From NCBI GenBank assembly GCA_044230205.1, contig JBGARN010000014.1, positions 1 through 50,929 on the forward strand: a DNA stretch of 50,929 nucleotides. The letters are read 5' to 3'. Under the pieces are notes generated by a model. It had not been told where the DNA came from. It saw only the letters and a program-made list of their open reading frames with translations, and made no database searches. This stretch comes from JAEUTH01 sp044230205 (lineage in GTDB: Bacteria > Bacteroidota > Bacteroidia > AKYH767-A > OLB10). Numbering within the stretch: the first letter of the stretch is position 1; each line of letters begins with the position of its first letter. Both the position numbers and the translations under genes were made by a program. Positions 42,562 to 50,425 of this stretch are shown piece after piece.

Positions 42562-43701
42562 CTACAATGCTACTGAGAACTTACTGTCGAAAAAAAATTT
42601 AGCTTCTGGTTCATCTTTAGCAATAAAACCACCACCAATTACATCATCATCCTCATAAAAAACAGCACTCTGCCCGGGTGCAACAGCATTTACAGGCTTG
42701 TGAAATTCAACGCGCATCATATCGCCTAACAATTTTAAAGTGCAATGTGTGCCCGGATCTTTATAACGAATTTTTGTAACCGCCTCGATACTGTTTTTTA
42801 AGTACGGATATTTAATAAGGTTTACATCACGTACCCACATTTCTTGCTTTTGCAATTCATCAAAACTACCCAACATAACTGTATTTGTTTCAGGTATTAT
42901 TTTAACTACATACATAGGATCTCCAAAAGCCACTTCAAGTCCTTTACGCTGGCCAATGGTATAAAAAGGATAGCCTCGGTGAGTACCAATTACTTTTCCT
43001 TCGGTATTCACAAATTTTCCATTTGCTAATTTGTCATCAATACCTTCAACTTTGTGCCTTAAGAATTCGCGGTAGTTATTGCCGGGCACAAAACAGATCT
43101 CATAGCTTTCACTTTTTTTCGAAAGCTCTTCAAAACCCATTTCCTTAGCCATCATCCTTATTTCGGTTTTGTGAAAGTTACCTATAGGGAATTTAGTTCG
43201 CTTAAGTTTATCCTGTTCAAGTCCCCATAATACATAACTCTGGTCTTTAGAATGATCCTTACCCCTTGATACAATATATCGTCCATTTTCAAACCGTACA
43301 TTGGCATAATGGCCGGTTGCAATAAATTCACAATCGAGCATATCGGCCCGCTTCATCAGTGCATCCCACTTAATATGAGTATTGCACAAAACGCAAGGAT
43401 TGGGCGTGCGTCCGGCCAGGTATTCATCAACAAAATTGTCGATAACAAAATCACCAAATTCATTGCGAATATCGAGAATGTAATGCGGAAAGCTTTTTTC
43501 AACTGCAATAGCACGCGCATCATTAATGGAGTCGAGGCTGCAGCAGCCTGTCTCCTTTTTGCCGGTACCGGATGAAGCATAGTCCCATGTTTTCATGGTA
43601 ATACCTATTACTTCATAGCCTTGTTCGTGGAGCATCATAGCAGTAACAGAACTATCAATGCCACCACTCATAGCAACTAAAATTTTTCCGTGTTTGCTCA
43701 T
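42562..43701 (-). CDS. mnmA: tRNA-specific 2-thiouridylase
   Basis: Installs the 2-thio group on U34 of Glu, Gln and Lys tRNAs using ATP and persulfide sulfur. The 379-residue protein has the PP-loop AMSGGIDSSVTAMM (~10-23), the catalytic cysteine Cys103 in RTPNPCVLCN, and the second catalytic cysteine Cys203 in SYEICFVPGNNY. It also has FIATGHYANV, KDQSYVLWGL, HRGYPFYTIGQRKGL and the C-terminal beta domain VNAVAPGQSAVFYEDDDVIGGGFI. An insert near residue 50 (GKKETGCCSLDSINDA) is usual for Bacteroidota members. It is monocistronic here. Confidence 0.96.
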   Translation of the reverse strand: MSKHGKILVAMSGGIDSSVTAMMLHEQGYEVIGITMKTWDYASSGTGKKETGCCSLDSINDARAIAVEKSFPHYILDIRNEFGDFVIDNFVDEYLAGRTPNPCVLCNTHIKWDALMKRADMLDCEFIATGHYANVRFENGRYIVSRGKDHSKDQSYVLWGLEQDKLKRTKFPIGNFHKTEIRMMAKEMGFEELSKKSESYEICFVPGNNYREFLRHKVEGIDDKLANGKFVNTEGKVIGTHRGYPFYTIGQRKGLEVAFGDPMYVVKIIPETNTVMLGSFDELQKQEMWVRDVNLIKYPYLKNSIEAVTKIRYKDPGTHCTLKLLGDMMRVEFHKPVNAVAPGQSAVFYEDDDVIGGGFIAKDEPEAKFFFDSKFSVAL

Positions 43702-43988
43702 TGATTTTCGTTTTTTGGGGAAGTGTCGTTTTTAAACTGAAAAATCGACTGTAAATATAAAAAAGTTGATATTATTAAACCGAATATCAGTCACAGTGTT
43801 AATACTTTACAAAATACTTATACATAACTTATTATCAATATTTTACATTCGTTTGTTGTGACTTATAATAGACTGAACTATTGATTAAATATTAACAAAA
43901 CCGGAAATGGTTTTAGAAATAGACAAACGATTAAGCAATTACTCCTGCAATAAGATGTCTCTGATTTGTTCAGTATAAAATTGAATTT

Positions 43989-44756
43989 CTATTTCCTTAA
44001 TAACCTGGGGGCAATTAATTTAATCTTCAAAAAATCAGCTGCTATATCCCGGCTAATTTGTCGCTTCTCAGCTAGGTACTTTTTATGAGCCATGTGAATA
44101 ATCGTCCATTCTTTTAAAACAATTTTATCATGCCACTTGCCAATTAAATCCTGCAACCTATTGCACTGCTTAATATCAAACAGGTCACTTAATAAAGAAG
44201 CATCGGGAAATATCTGCGAACTATAAACAACAGCTTTCAATAATTTACGTGACTCATGGATATCATTCTTTTTAATCACCTTGAAATGTTGTTTAACATT
44301 ATCAGCAAGCCAGTTAAAGTAAAGGCTTTGATAATAAACCGGTAATTTTTCGAACAATTTTTGCAACAATTTACCTGCCTGCTTAAGTCTGCGCCTGTTT
44401 TTCTTTAGATGAGTAACCAGGCGGTTTCTTAGCTTTATTTCCCGTTCAAATAACTGTTGCCTTTGCTCCACCAAATTAACTTCCCCAAAATAGTGCAACA
44501 GCATTTTTTGGAGTAACTGCAATTCACGTATTGAACCTGTTGTTTTAAAAACAACCCTGTATGGCTTATACAAATCAAGAGTTTTGATATGTTGGTTAAA
44601 AAAACAGAGATAATTAAATAGAAATTCAACCTTTTTAATTTCAACCCTTAACTGATGTAATGCTTCTTCTAATTTTCGTGGATTGGTTTTCCCAATTTTC
44701 TTAATAATAAGTTGGTTGCGTTGATTAAAGTAATTTTGTAATGTATTTTGTTGCAT
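43989..44756 (-). CDS. CHAD domain protein
   Basis: A 255-residue, very basic, all-helical protein matching the CHAD domain. HQLRVEIKKVEFLFNYL near residue 35 and HESRKLLKAVVYSSQIF near 165 are the two halves of the conserved His-Arg-Lys surface. LIGKWHDKIVLKEW near 215 matches the LG..ND/HD helix. CHAD domains bind polyphosphate and often occur beside CYTH phosphatases; none is seen here. The protein is probably a cytoplasmic polyphosphate-binding protein. Its promoter region carries a 21-bp palindrome (44841-44861). Confidence 0.83.
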   Translation of the reverse strand: MQQNTLQNYFNQRNQLIIKKIGKTNPRKLEEALHQLRVEIKKVEFLFNYLCFFNQHIKTLDLYKPYRVVFKTTGSIRELQLLQKMLLHYFGEVNLVEQRQQLFEREIKLRNRLVTHLKKNRRRLKQAGKLLQKLFEKLPVYYQSLYFNWLADNVKQHFKVIKKNDIHESRKLLKAVVYSSQIFPDASLLSDLFDIKQCNRLQDLIGKWHDKIVLKEWTIIHMAHKKYLAEKRQISRDIAADFLKIKLIAPRLLRK

Positions 44757-44840
44757 TAGTTTATTGAATAAACCTTACCAGGACTTGCATTTAACCAACT
44801 TGAATTCTGCTACTCAGATTGAAAATAATTGTAATCATTT

Positions 44841-44861
44841 ATTAATGCAAAATGCATTAAT
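44841..44861. promoter_or_regulatory. 21-bp perfect palindrome upstream of the CHAD gene
   Basis: ATTAATGCA and TGCATTAAT are perfect inverted 9-bp arms around AAA. It lies 85-105 bases before the CHAD start and 118 bases after the PspC stop. Without a T-tract it is less likely to be a terminator than a dimeric regulator site, but AT-rich DNA can produce such sequences by chance. Confidence 0.4.
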
Positions 44862-44978
44862 AATGAATTCCACCCAAGATGATTTTAATCAATAAATACG
44901 ATTTATTGCGAAATATAATGACCGCAATTCAAAAAACATATAAACTGATTTAGTTCAATGTGAACCAACATTCTTTGA

Positions 44979-45173
44979 TCAGGGAATCAGGTTTGCTTCA
45001 TTAGGCATAACTATGGCCATTATAAGATAAACCAATATAGGACTTCCTATTCCAAAAAATATAAGGGCAACAGTAATTATCCTGATCAGGGTTGGGTCAA
45101 GATTCAAATAATCTGCAATGCCACCGCAAACCCCTAAGAACATTTTATTTTTACGAACAAGGCGCTTTTCCAT
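44979..45173 (-). CDS. Small PspC domain protein
   Basis: A 64-residue membrane protein that is almost entirely a PspC domain. RLVRKNKMFLGVCGGIADYLNLDPTLIRII holds the family signature, followed by one membrane helix (VALIFFGIGSPILVYLIMAIVMP). I chose the ATG at 45173 because PspC domains begin just there. An upstream start at 45227 overlaps the -7 box. PspC proteins take part in envelope-stress responses; no other psp genes are in the window. A perfect TATATTTG box lies at 45215-45222. Confidence 0.88.
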   Translation of the reverse strand: MEKRLVRKNKMFLGVCGGIADYLNLDPTLIRIITVALIFFGIGSPILVYLIMAIVMPNEANLIP

Positions 45174-45214
45174 TTCTTTTTTAGTTTTTAGACAGGTAAT
45201 TCTGATTAATGTTA

Positions 45215-45222
45215 CAAATATA
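45215..45222 (-). promoter_or_regulatory. Candidate -7 promoter box (TATATTTG) for the PspC gene
   Basis: Perfect TAnnTTTG match on the minus strand, 41 bases before the ATG at 45173. The -33 match is weak. Confidence 0.5.
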
Positions 45223-45296
45223 TACATGCTCTTTAAAACATTTCCTGCAGTTAATGTGTAATAATGCTTTCAGGTTATTCAAACTGGCTGAAACGA

Positions 45297-45326
45297 TTGC
45301 ACAATCAATTCCTAAACCTACATTTG
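45297..45326 (+). promoter_or_regulatory. Promoter of dnaX (TTG-N19-TACATTTG), predicted leaderless start
   Basis: TTG at 45297-45299 and TACATTTG at 45319-45326 match the Bacteroidota consensus. The ATG of dnaX starts 5 bases after the box. This equals the distance at which the SRP RNA begins after its identical box, so the mRNA should start at or next to the A of the ATG. Confidence 0.7.
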
Positions 45327-45330
45327 CCAT

Positions 45331-47112
45331 ATGAATCAGTTTGTAGTTTCTGCGCGCAAGTATCGTCCCGCAACATTTGACACCGTTATCGGGCAGGCAC
45401 ATATTACCAATACTTTAAAAAATGCGATTAAAAATAATCACCTGGCCCAGGCATTTTTATTTTGTGGTCCTCGGGGTGTGGGTAAAACTACGTGTGCAAG
45501 GATACTTGCCAAAACCATTAATTGTGAAAACATAACTTCAGCAACTGAAGCGTGTAATAAATGTGAATCATGCCTTTCATTCAATAATAATTCATCATTG
45601 AATATTTATGAACTTGATGCAGCATCAAACAACTCAGTTGATGATATTCGGGCACTTGTAGAACAAGTCAGGTATGCACCACAGTATGGCAAATTCAAAA
45701 TTTATATAATAGATGAGGTTCATATGCTTTCTGCAGCAGCTTTCAATGCCTTTCTCAAAACACTTGAAGAACCTCCTTCCTATGCAATATTCATACTTGC
45801 TACAACTGAAAAACATAAAATCATTCCTACCATTTTATCACGTTGCCAGATTTTTGATTTCAACAGAATCAGGGTTGAAGATATAGCCGGCCACTTGCAG
45901 CAAATTGCTTTAAAAGAGAAAGTAAATGCTGAGCCTGATGGCCTGCATGTTATTGCGCAGAAATCAGATGGTGCTTTACGTGATGCGTTAAGCATGTTCG
46001 ATCAGATAGTAAGTTTTGCCGGTAATACGGTTACTTATAAAGACGTGATCAGTAATCTTAATGTGCTGGATTATGATTATTATTTTAAGGTTACTGATTA
46101 TATAAGCGCAGGTGATTATAAACAGCTGTTGCTGGTTTTTGATGAGTTACTTAATGATGGTTTTGATGCTCATCATTTTATTAACGGGTTGAGTAATCAT
46201 TTCCGCGATTTGCTTGTTTGTAAAGATGCAGTCACACTGCCTTTGCTTGAGGTGTCGCAAAATGTGCGCGAAAAATACAAACAGCAATCACAGCTGGTTG
46301 ATACTGAGTTTTTGCTTGCATTTATTGAAGTATGCAACAAATGCGACCTTGAATTTAAAGGTGCAAAAAATCAACGTTTACATGTTGAGCTGTCACTTTT
46401 AAAAATGTGCAGATTAAAAAAAAAATCCAGTAGCGATGTTAGTTTCCTGAATGACTTAAGTCAGCCCGGTTCGATTGAAGCACAGGAACAAAAAGTTTTA
46501 CCGGCAGCAAAAACCATTGCCGAAACCCCGCAAGTAAAACCTGTACAAAAAGTTGAGCCAGCCCCGGAAAAAGTTAATGAAGCAGCTGCCAACTATAAGA
46601 AATCAGAACCGAAAGAAAATCCTGCAGCAGAAAATAAAATTACAATTCCAGTTGCTTCATCCGGGGCTACACTTACACCTTCTCTCAGAAACTTAGGCAA
46701 GCCTAAAGCAACAGCTAAAGAAGCGCCCGCATTTAAACCTGAGGCAAAAGAAACTTTCAGCATTGAAGATTTGTACGCAGCAATTAGTGATTTTGCTGAA
46801 ATGGTACTAAAAGACAATAAGCGTAATTTGAATTACACATTGCTTGCCCACAAGCCACAACTAAAAGAGAACTTCGAAATTTTGTTTACGCTGGACAGTA
46901 AAACACAGGAAGAAGAAATACAAAACATAAAAGCTGATTTATTTGCACACCTGCGTATCAAACTTAAAAATGATTTTATCAGAATCAGCACTTTGGTGGA
47001 AGCCACCACATTTGAAAAAAGTGCCTATACTGCAAAGGAGAAATTTGATGCCATGGCTGAAAGAAACCCGGCTCTTCTTGAATTAAAGAACAAATTTGAA
47101 TTTGATTTTTAA
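45331..47112 (+). CDS. dnaX: DNA polymerase III subunit gamma/tau
   Basis: The clamp-loader ATPase. The 593-residue tau form has N-terminal RKYRPATFDTVIGQ, Walker A CGPRGVGKTT (~45-54), the zinc module Cys65/75/78/81, the Walker B-type IIDEVHML (~127-133), sensor TTEKHKIIPTILSRCQIFDF with the SRC arginine finger, and domain III up to ~365. A Pro/Ala/Lys-rich linker (~385-475) and a C-terminal polymerase-binding helical domain (~478-593) follow. At codons 362-365 the gene has a run of ten A (46416-46425), just after domain III. One base of slippage either way gives a stop within 2-7 codons and hence a 367- or 372-residue gamma-like product. Confidence 0.96.
   Translation: MNQFVVSARKYRPATFDTVIGQAHITNTLKNAIKNNHLAQAFLFCGPRGVGKTTCARILAKTINCENITSATEACNKCESCLSFNNNSSLNIYELDAASNNSVDDIRALVEQVRYAPQYGKFKIYIIDEVHMLSAAAFNAFLKTLEEPPSYAIFILATTEKHKIIPTILSRCQIFDFNRIRVEDIAGHLQQIALKEKVNAEPDGLHVIAQKSDGALRDALSMFDQIVSFAGNTVTYKDVISNLNVLDYDYYFKVTDYISAGDYKQLLLVFDELLNDGFDAHHFINGLSNHFRDLLVCKDAVTLPLLEVSQNVREKYKQQSQLVDTEFLLAFIEVCNKCDLEFKGAKNQRLHVELSLLKMCRLKKKSSSDVSFLNDLSQPGSIEAQEQKVLPAAKTIAETPQVKPVQKVEPAPEKVNEAAANYKKSEPKENPAAENKITIPVASSGATLTPSLRNLGKPKATAKEAPAFKPEAKETFSIEDLYAAISDFAEMVLKDNKRNLNYTLLAHKPQLKENFEILFTLDSKTQEEEIQNIKADLFAHLRIKLKNDFIRISTLVEATTFEKSAYTAKEKFDAMAERNPALLELKNKFEFDF
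46416..46433 (+). promoter_or_regulatory. Putative A10 slippage site producing a short DnaX (gamma-like) product
   Basis: Ten A in frame TTA AAA AAA AAA. With one extra A in the mRNA (or a -1 ribosomal shift) the reading becomes ATC CAG TAG, stopping at 46431-46433. With one A fewer, a stop (TGA) comes at 46448-46450. I see no upstream Shine-Dalgarno-like stimulator, so RNA polymerase slippage, as known for Thermus dnaX, is more likely than E. coli-style frameshifting. Confidence 0.5.
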
Positions 47113-47137
47113 TGTTAATTCAGGTGAACGTAATTAC

Positions 47138-47968
47138 CTAAATCACATCAGCAAAATGTCTTTCAGTTTTTCGGAAATACCAGATCCCGGTAATTAATAG
47201 CAGCAAACTTATTCCCACTGAGATTATAAACCCGGTCAGATTAATTTCAACGGCACCTCCTAATAAGCACCATCTGAATCCATCTATTACCCCTACCATT
47301 GGGTTTAAGGCATAAAGAAATTTTAATATTGAAGGTATCTGCTGCGAATTATAAATATCGCTGCTGCTAAAAGCAACCGGTGAAATGTACAGACCAAACT
47401 GAATTACAAAAGGAATAACATATCTGAAATCGCGGTATTTTACATTAAGTGCTGCTATTAATAATCCCGAACCTGCTGCTGTGATTAAAGCCAAAAGAAG
47501 AAACAAAGGCATTAATAGTACTTTGAAACCAGGGTTGAATTGCAACAGTATCATCATCAATAGCAGTATGCAAAATGTTATTAAGAAATCAATCAATGCA
47601 ACAATTAAAGTACTGGCTGGAACAATGATTCTTGGGAAATAAACCTTGGTAAGAAGATTTGAGTTTACAATTAAAGAGTTGGCAGATTCGCTGAAAGCAG
47701 TTGAAAAAAACTGCCATGGCAAGGTTGCTGCAGTAACCAGTAAAATACGCGGAACCCCCTGATCGGGTATATGAAATAACCAGCCCACAAACCAAAAAAC
47801 TGCTATCGTCAGCAAGGGTCTTAATAAACTCCATGCTATTCCAATTACTGTCTGCTTGTAACGTACCAGAACATCGCGCCAGGCCAAAAAATAAAAAAGA
47901 CCCCTGTAATTCCAAAGGTCTTTCCAGTAATTAGTGCTAACCGAATCAGAAGTAATAACCGTTTTCAT
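47138..47968 (-). CDS. ABC-2 type permease, polysaccharide/O-antigen export family
   Basis: A 276-residue inner-membrane permease with six helices, similar to Wzm/TagG/KpsM-type exporters. NYRGLFYFLAWRDVLVRYKQTVIGIAWSLLRPLLTIAVF is the conserved N-terminal coupling region. LPWQFFSTAFSESANSLIVNSNLLTKVYFPRIIVP and the C-terminal PMVGVIDGFRWCLLGG are also typical. The partner ATPase (Wzt/TagH type) is not encoded next to it; neighbours are dnaX and rny. It must work with an ATPase from elsewhere, or the ATPase gene has moved. It is convergent with dnaX (25-bp gap). Confidence 0.92.
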   Translation of the reverse strand: MKTVITSDSVSTNYWKDLWNYRGLFYFLAWRDVLVRYKQTVIGIAWSLLRPLLTIAVFWFVGWLFHIPDQGVPRILLVTAATLPWQFFSTAFSESANSLIVNSNLLTKVYFPRIIVPASTLIVALIDFLITFCILLLMMILLQFNPGFKVLLMPLFLLLALITAAGSGLLIAALNVKYRDFRYVIPFVIQFGLYISPVAFSSSDIYNSQQIPSILKFLYALNPMVGVIDGFRWCLLGGAVEINLTGFIISVGISLLLLITGIWYFRKTERHFADVI

Positions 47969-48034
47969 TTTTCATGTATAACGCTTGCTTAAATTACCTG
48001 GCAAATCATCATTCAGATTAATAAGCCAAAGTAA

Positions 48035-49618
48035 CTACTTGGCAATATTAACCGAACGGGTTTCACGAATAACTGTAACCCTAACCTGCCCCGGATACGT
48101 CATTTCCGTTTGAATTTTCTGAGCTATATCAAATGAAAGTTCTTCAGCTTGTTTATCATTAATTTTTTCACTTTGAACGATAACGCGAAGTTCACGACCT
48201 GCCTGTATTGCAAATGATTTTTCAACTCCATTATAAGCTGCAGCCAATGCTTCAAGGTCTTTCAAACGTTTCATGTACTGCTCAGCCATTTCACGCCTTG
48301 CGCCCGGCCTTGCTCCTGATATAGCATCACAAACCTGGATAATTGGCGAAATAAGGCTCGTCATTTCTATTTCATCATGGTGCGCTCCTATTGCATTACA
48401 AACCTCCGGGTGCTCTTTATATTTCTCTGCCATCTTCATACCCAAAATAGCATGCGGTAATTCCGGCTCATCATCGGGTACTTTGCCAATGTCGTGCAAC
48501 AATCCGGCACGTTTAGCCAATTTAACATTAAGGCCTAATTCTGTGGCCATAATTGCACACAGGTTGGCAACTTCGCGCGAGTGCTGCAATAAATTCTGTC
48601 CATACGAGGAACGATATTTCATCCTTCCTACCAAACGAATAAGTTCTGGAGCCAAGCCATGAATTCCTAAATCAATTGTGGTGCGTTTACCCACTTCTAC
48701 AATTTCATCTTCAAGCTGACGCTTTACTTTAGCAACCACCTCTTCAATCCTTGCAGGGTGAATACGTCCGTCACTTACTAACTGATGTAAAGCTAATCGC
48801 GCAATTTCACGCCTCACCGGATCAAAGCCCGAAAGGATAATTGCTTCAGGTGTATCATCCACAATAAATTCAATACCTGTTGCTGCTTCCAGTGCTCTTA
48901 TGTTGCGACCTTCCCGGCCAATTATTCTTCCCTTTACTTCATCATTATCAATATTGAAAACAGTAACTGCATTTTCAATAGCATGCTCTGTTGCTACACG
49001 CTGAATTGTTTGGACAACTATGCGTTTAGCTTCCTTGCTCGCAGTAAGTTTGGCTTCATCCATGGATTCTTTAATGAATGACATGGCTGCAGTTTTAGCT
49101 TCCGCTTTCAATGCTTCAACCAATTGCGATTTGGCATCGGCTGAACTCATACCTGCAATTTTTTCCAATTGAAGCACCTGCTTTTCATGGGCTTTATTCA
49201 ATTCCTCTTTTCTCTTCTCCACCATTGCAAGCTGGTTTTTCAGGTTCTGCTGAATGGCATCAGCTTCTGATTGCTTGCGGCTTAATTGCTCTGTTTTTTG
49301 ATTGAGGTCGCGTTCTTTTTGTTTAATCCTGTTTTCTGATGCAGCTATCTGTTTGTCTTTTTCTGAAATATGCTTTTCGTGATCAGATTTCAGCTGGTAA
49401 AACTTCTCTTTGGCCTCCATCATTTTCTGATTCTTAATAACTTCTGCCTTTGCTTCTGCTTCGCTGATGATAGCCTGCGCCTGCTTTTCTGCTATTTCTG
49501 CTTTTGCTTTATTCGACTTACCCACAATCAGGTAAGTTATCAAAACACCAACTACAAGCCCAATTATTGTTCCTGCTATGGTTATTATCAATTGTTCATC
49601 CATTTTTATTAAACTCAT
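48035..49618 (-). CDS. rny: Ribonuclease Y
   Basis: A membrane-anchored endoribonuclease that begins mRNA decay. The 527-residue length is typical. An N-terminal helix (~9-31) is followed by a long coiled coil (~35-205, rich in Lys/Glu/Gln), and the KH domain (~215-280) has GRIIGREGRNIRALEAATGIEFIVDDTPEAI. The HD domain (~335-430) has NLLQHSREVANLCAIMA and LAKRAGLLHDIGKVPDDE. The C-terminal domain ends in VTVIRETRSVNIAK. The ATG at 49618 is given; the ATG at 49603 (MDEQLIITIAG) is equally reasonable. A short hairpin lies just before the start and a 6S-like RNA lies further upstream. Confidence 0.95.
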   Translation of the reverse strand: MSLIKMDEQLIITIAGTIIGLVVGVLITYLIVGKSNKAKAEIAEKQAQAIISEAEAKAEVIKNQKMMEAKEKFYQLKSDHEKHISEKDKQIAASENRIKQKERDLNQKTEQLSRKQSEADAIQQNLKNQLAMVEKRKEELNKAHEKQVLQLEKIAGMSSADAKSQLVEALKAEAKTAAMSFIKESMDEAKLTASKEAKRIVVQTIQRVATEHAIENAVTVFNIDNDEVKGRIIGREGRNIRALEAATGIEFIVDDTPEAIILSGFDPVRREIARLALHQLVSDGRIHPARIEEVVAKVKRQLEDEIVEVGKRTTIDLGIHGLAPELIRLVGRMKYRSSYGQNLLQHSREVANLCAIMATELGLNVKLAKRAGLLHDIGKVPDDEPELPHAILGMKMAEKYKEHPEVCNAIGAHHDEIEMTSLISPIIQVCDAISGARPGARREMAEQYMKRLKDLEALAAAYNGVEKSFAIQAGRELRVIVQSEKINDKQAEELSFDIAQKIQTEMTYPGQVRVTVIRETRSVNIAK

Positions 49619-49620
49619 TT

Positions 49621-49644
49621 TGCTAAAAGCCCGTAGCCTTTAGC
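49621..49644 (-). promoter_or_regulatory. Hairpin in the rny leader next to the start codon
   Basis: On the minus strand GCTAAA...TTTAGC arms close around GGCTACGGGCT, ending three bases before the ATG at 49618. No U-tract follows, so it is not a terminator. It could affect translation or be a processing site. Confidence 0.4.
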
Positions 49645-49758
49645 GGGTTATATATGTCAATTATTTGTTACAATTTTAAGTGTTTGTCATTTAGTCCTGA
49701 TTTATTTTCTGCACAACTCGATTGAAGTCTGCAATCCTGATTTGACAAAATTTAAAAT

Positions 49759-49963
49759 AAAAAAACCTGACCAAATCCTGTCCGATTATTAAACCCCAAT
49801 CGCCAGGGCTGAAGCTGCCGGGTTGTTCATGCTGCCTGTGTCTTGTTAAGGATCACACCGAAGTGTGTTTGAGGTCTGCAATAGTTACCGCTAAGCCTTA
49901 TAGCTTCAATGGTATTTTAATGTTGAGTTTAAAATAGATATCAGAATTCAGTCAGGTTTTTTT
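49759..49963 (-). ncRNA. ssrS: 6S-like RNA
   Basis: A ~205-nt rod-shaped RNA in the 485-bp gap between zapA and rny. The ends form a 13-bp perfect helix (AAAAAAACCTGAC with GTCAGGTTTTTTT) that continues for nine more pairs, including wobbles (TGAATTCTG with CAGGATTTG): 22 bp without a bulge. Further in, TGAAGCT pairs with AGCTTCA. The tip is CACAC-TTCG-GTGTG. The region between looks weakly paired, as the open-promoter-mimicking bubble of 6S RNA requires. The cUUCGg tetraloop exists only on the minus strand, which sets the strand. The 3' T7 run can act as terminator. 6S RNA binds the housekeeping RNA polymerase holoenzyme. In E. coli ssrS also neighbours zapA. The assignment rests on structure and position, not on a covariance-model search. 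Confidence 0.72.
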
Positions 49964-50103
49964 ATCGCAGTTAGTCATCAATTATTTTTATTCATGAAAG
50001 CTCATAAATAGTGCTTGCAAAAATTGACGTTAGTATAAATCAATACACATGACAATTCAACAAAAACTAATAAGACGATTAAACTGCTGTTAAACCTTTT
50101 GGT

Positions 50104-50406
50104 TCAAAGAACGTTTGTAGTTTTTAAGTAGCTGTCAATTTTATCAACAACTCCTGAAATTTTTTCTTCGGCCTCCGATAGTGCCGTTTCTTGTTCACCT
50201 TTCATCCTGTAAAGCTCTGTTGCTATTTTAATTAACGACATGCTTATAAGGTCTTGTTTATCGGTGATTGCATAATTTTTTTCAAAATCACTGACTACTT
50301 CAGCAATTGCTTTTTCAGCTTTACTTAAAATCGCCAGTTCATTACTGTTAACCTTAAGCGGATAGGTACGATTTACAATTGTAATTTTTACCGGTATCTC
50401 ACTCAT
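50104..50406 (-). CDS. zapA: Cell division protein ZapA
   Basis: A 100-residue cytoplasmic FtsZ-ring-associated protein. The N-terminal globular part, VKITIVNRTYPLKVNSNELAILSKAEKAI, matches ZapA, including the I-N-R-Y-LK pattern. A coiled coil (~30-95) follows and gives the dimer/tetramer. It is encoded after the coiled-coil protein gene (19-bp gap) and before the 6S-like RNA on the same strand. Confidence 0.88.
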   Translation of the reverse strand: MSEIPVKITIVNRTYPLKVNSNELAILSKAEKAIAEVVSDFEKNYAITDKQDLISMSLIKIATELYRMKGEQETALSEAEEKISGVVDKIDSYLKTTNVL

Positions 50407-50425
50407 TTTATGCGTGCATTTATCA

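Noticed and set aside
43702..43988. Search for an RNA gene or tRNA between mnmA and the CHAD gene
   Set aside because: No cloverleaf, stable long hairpin or T-tract terminator was visible in this AT-rich stretch.
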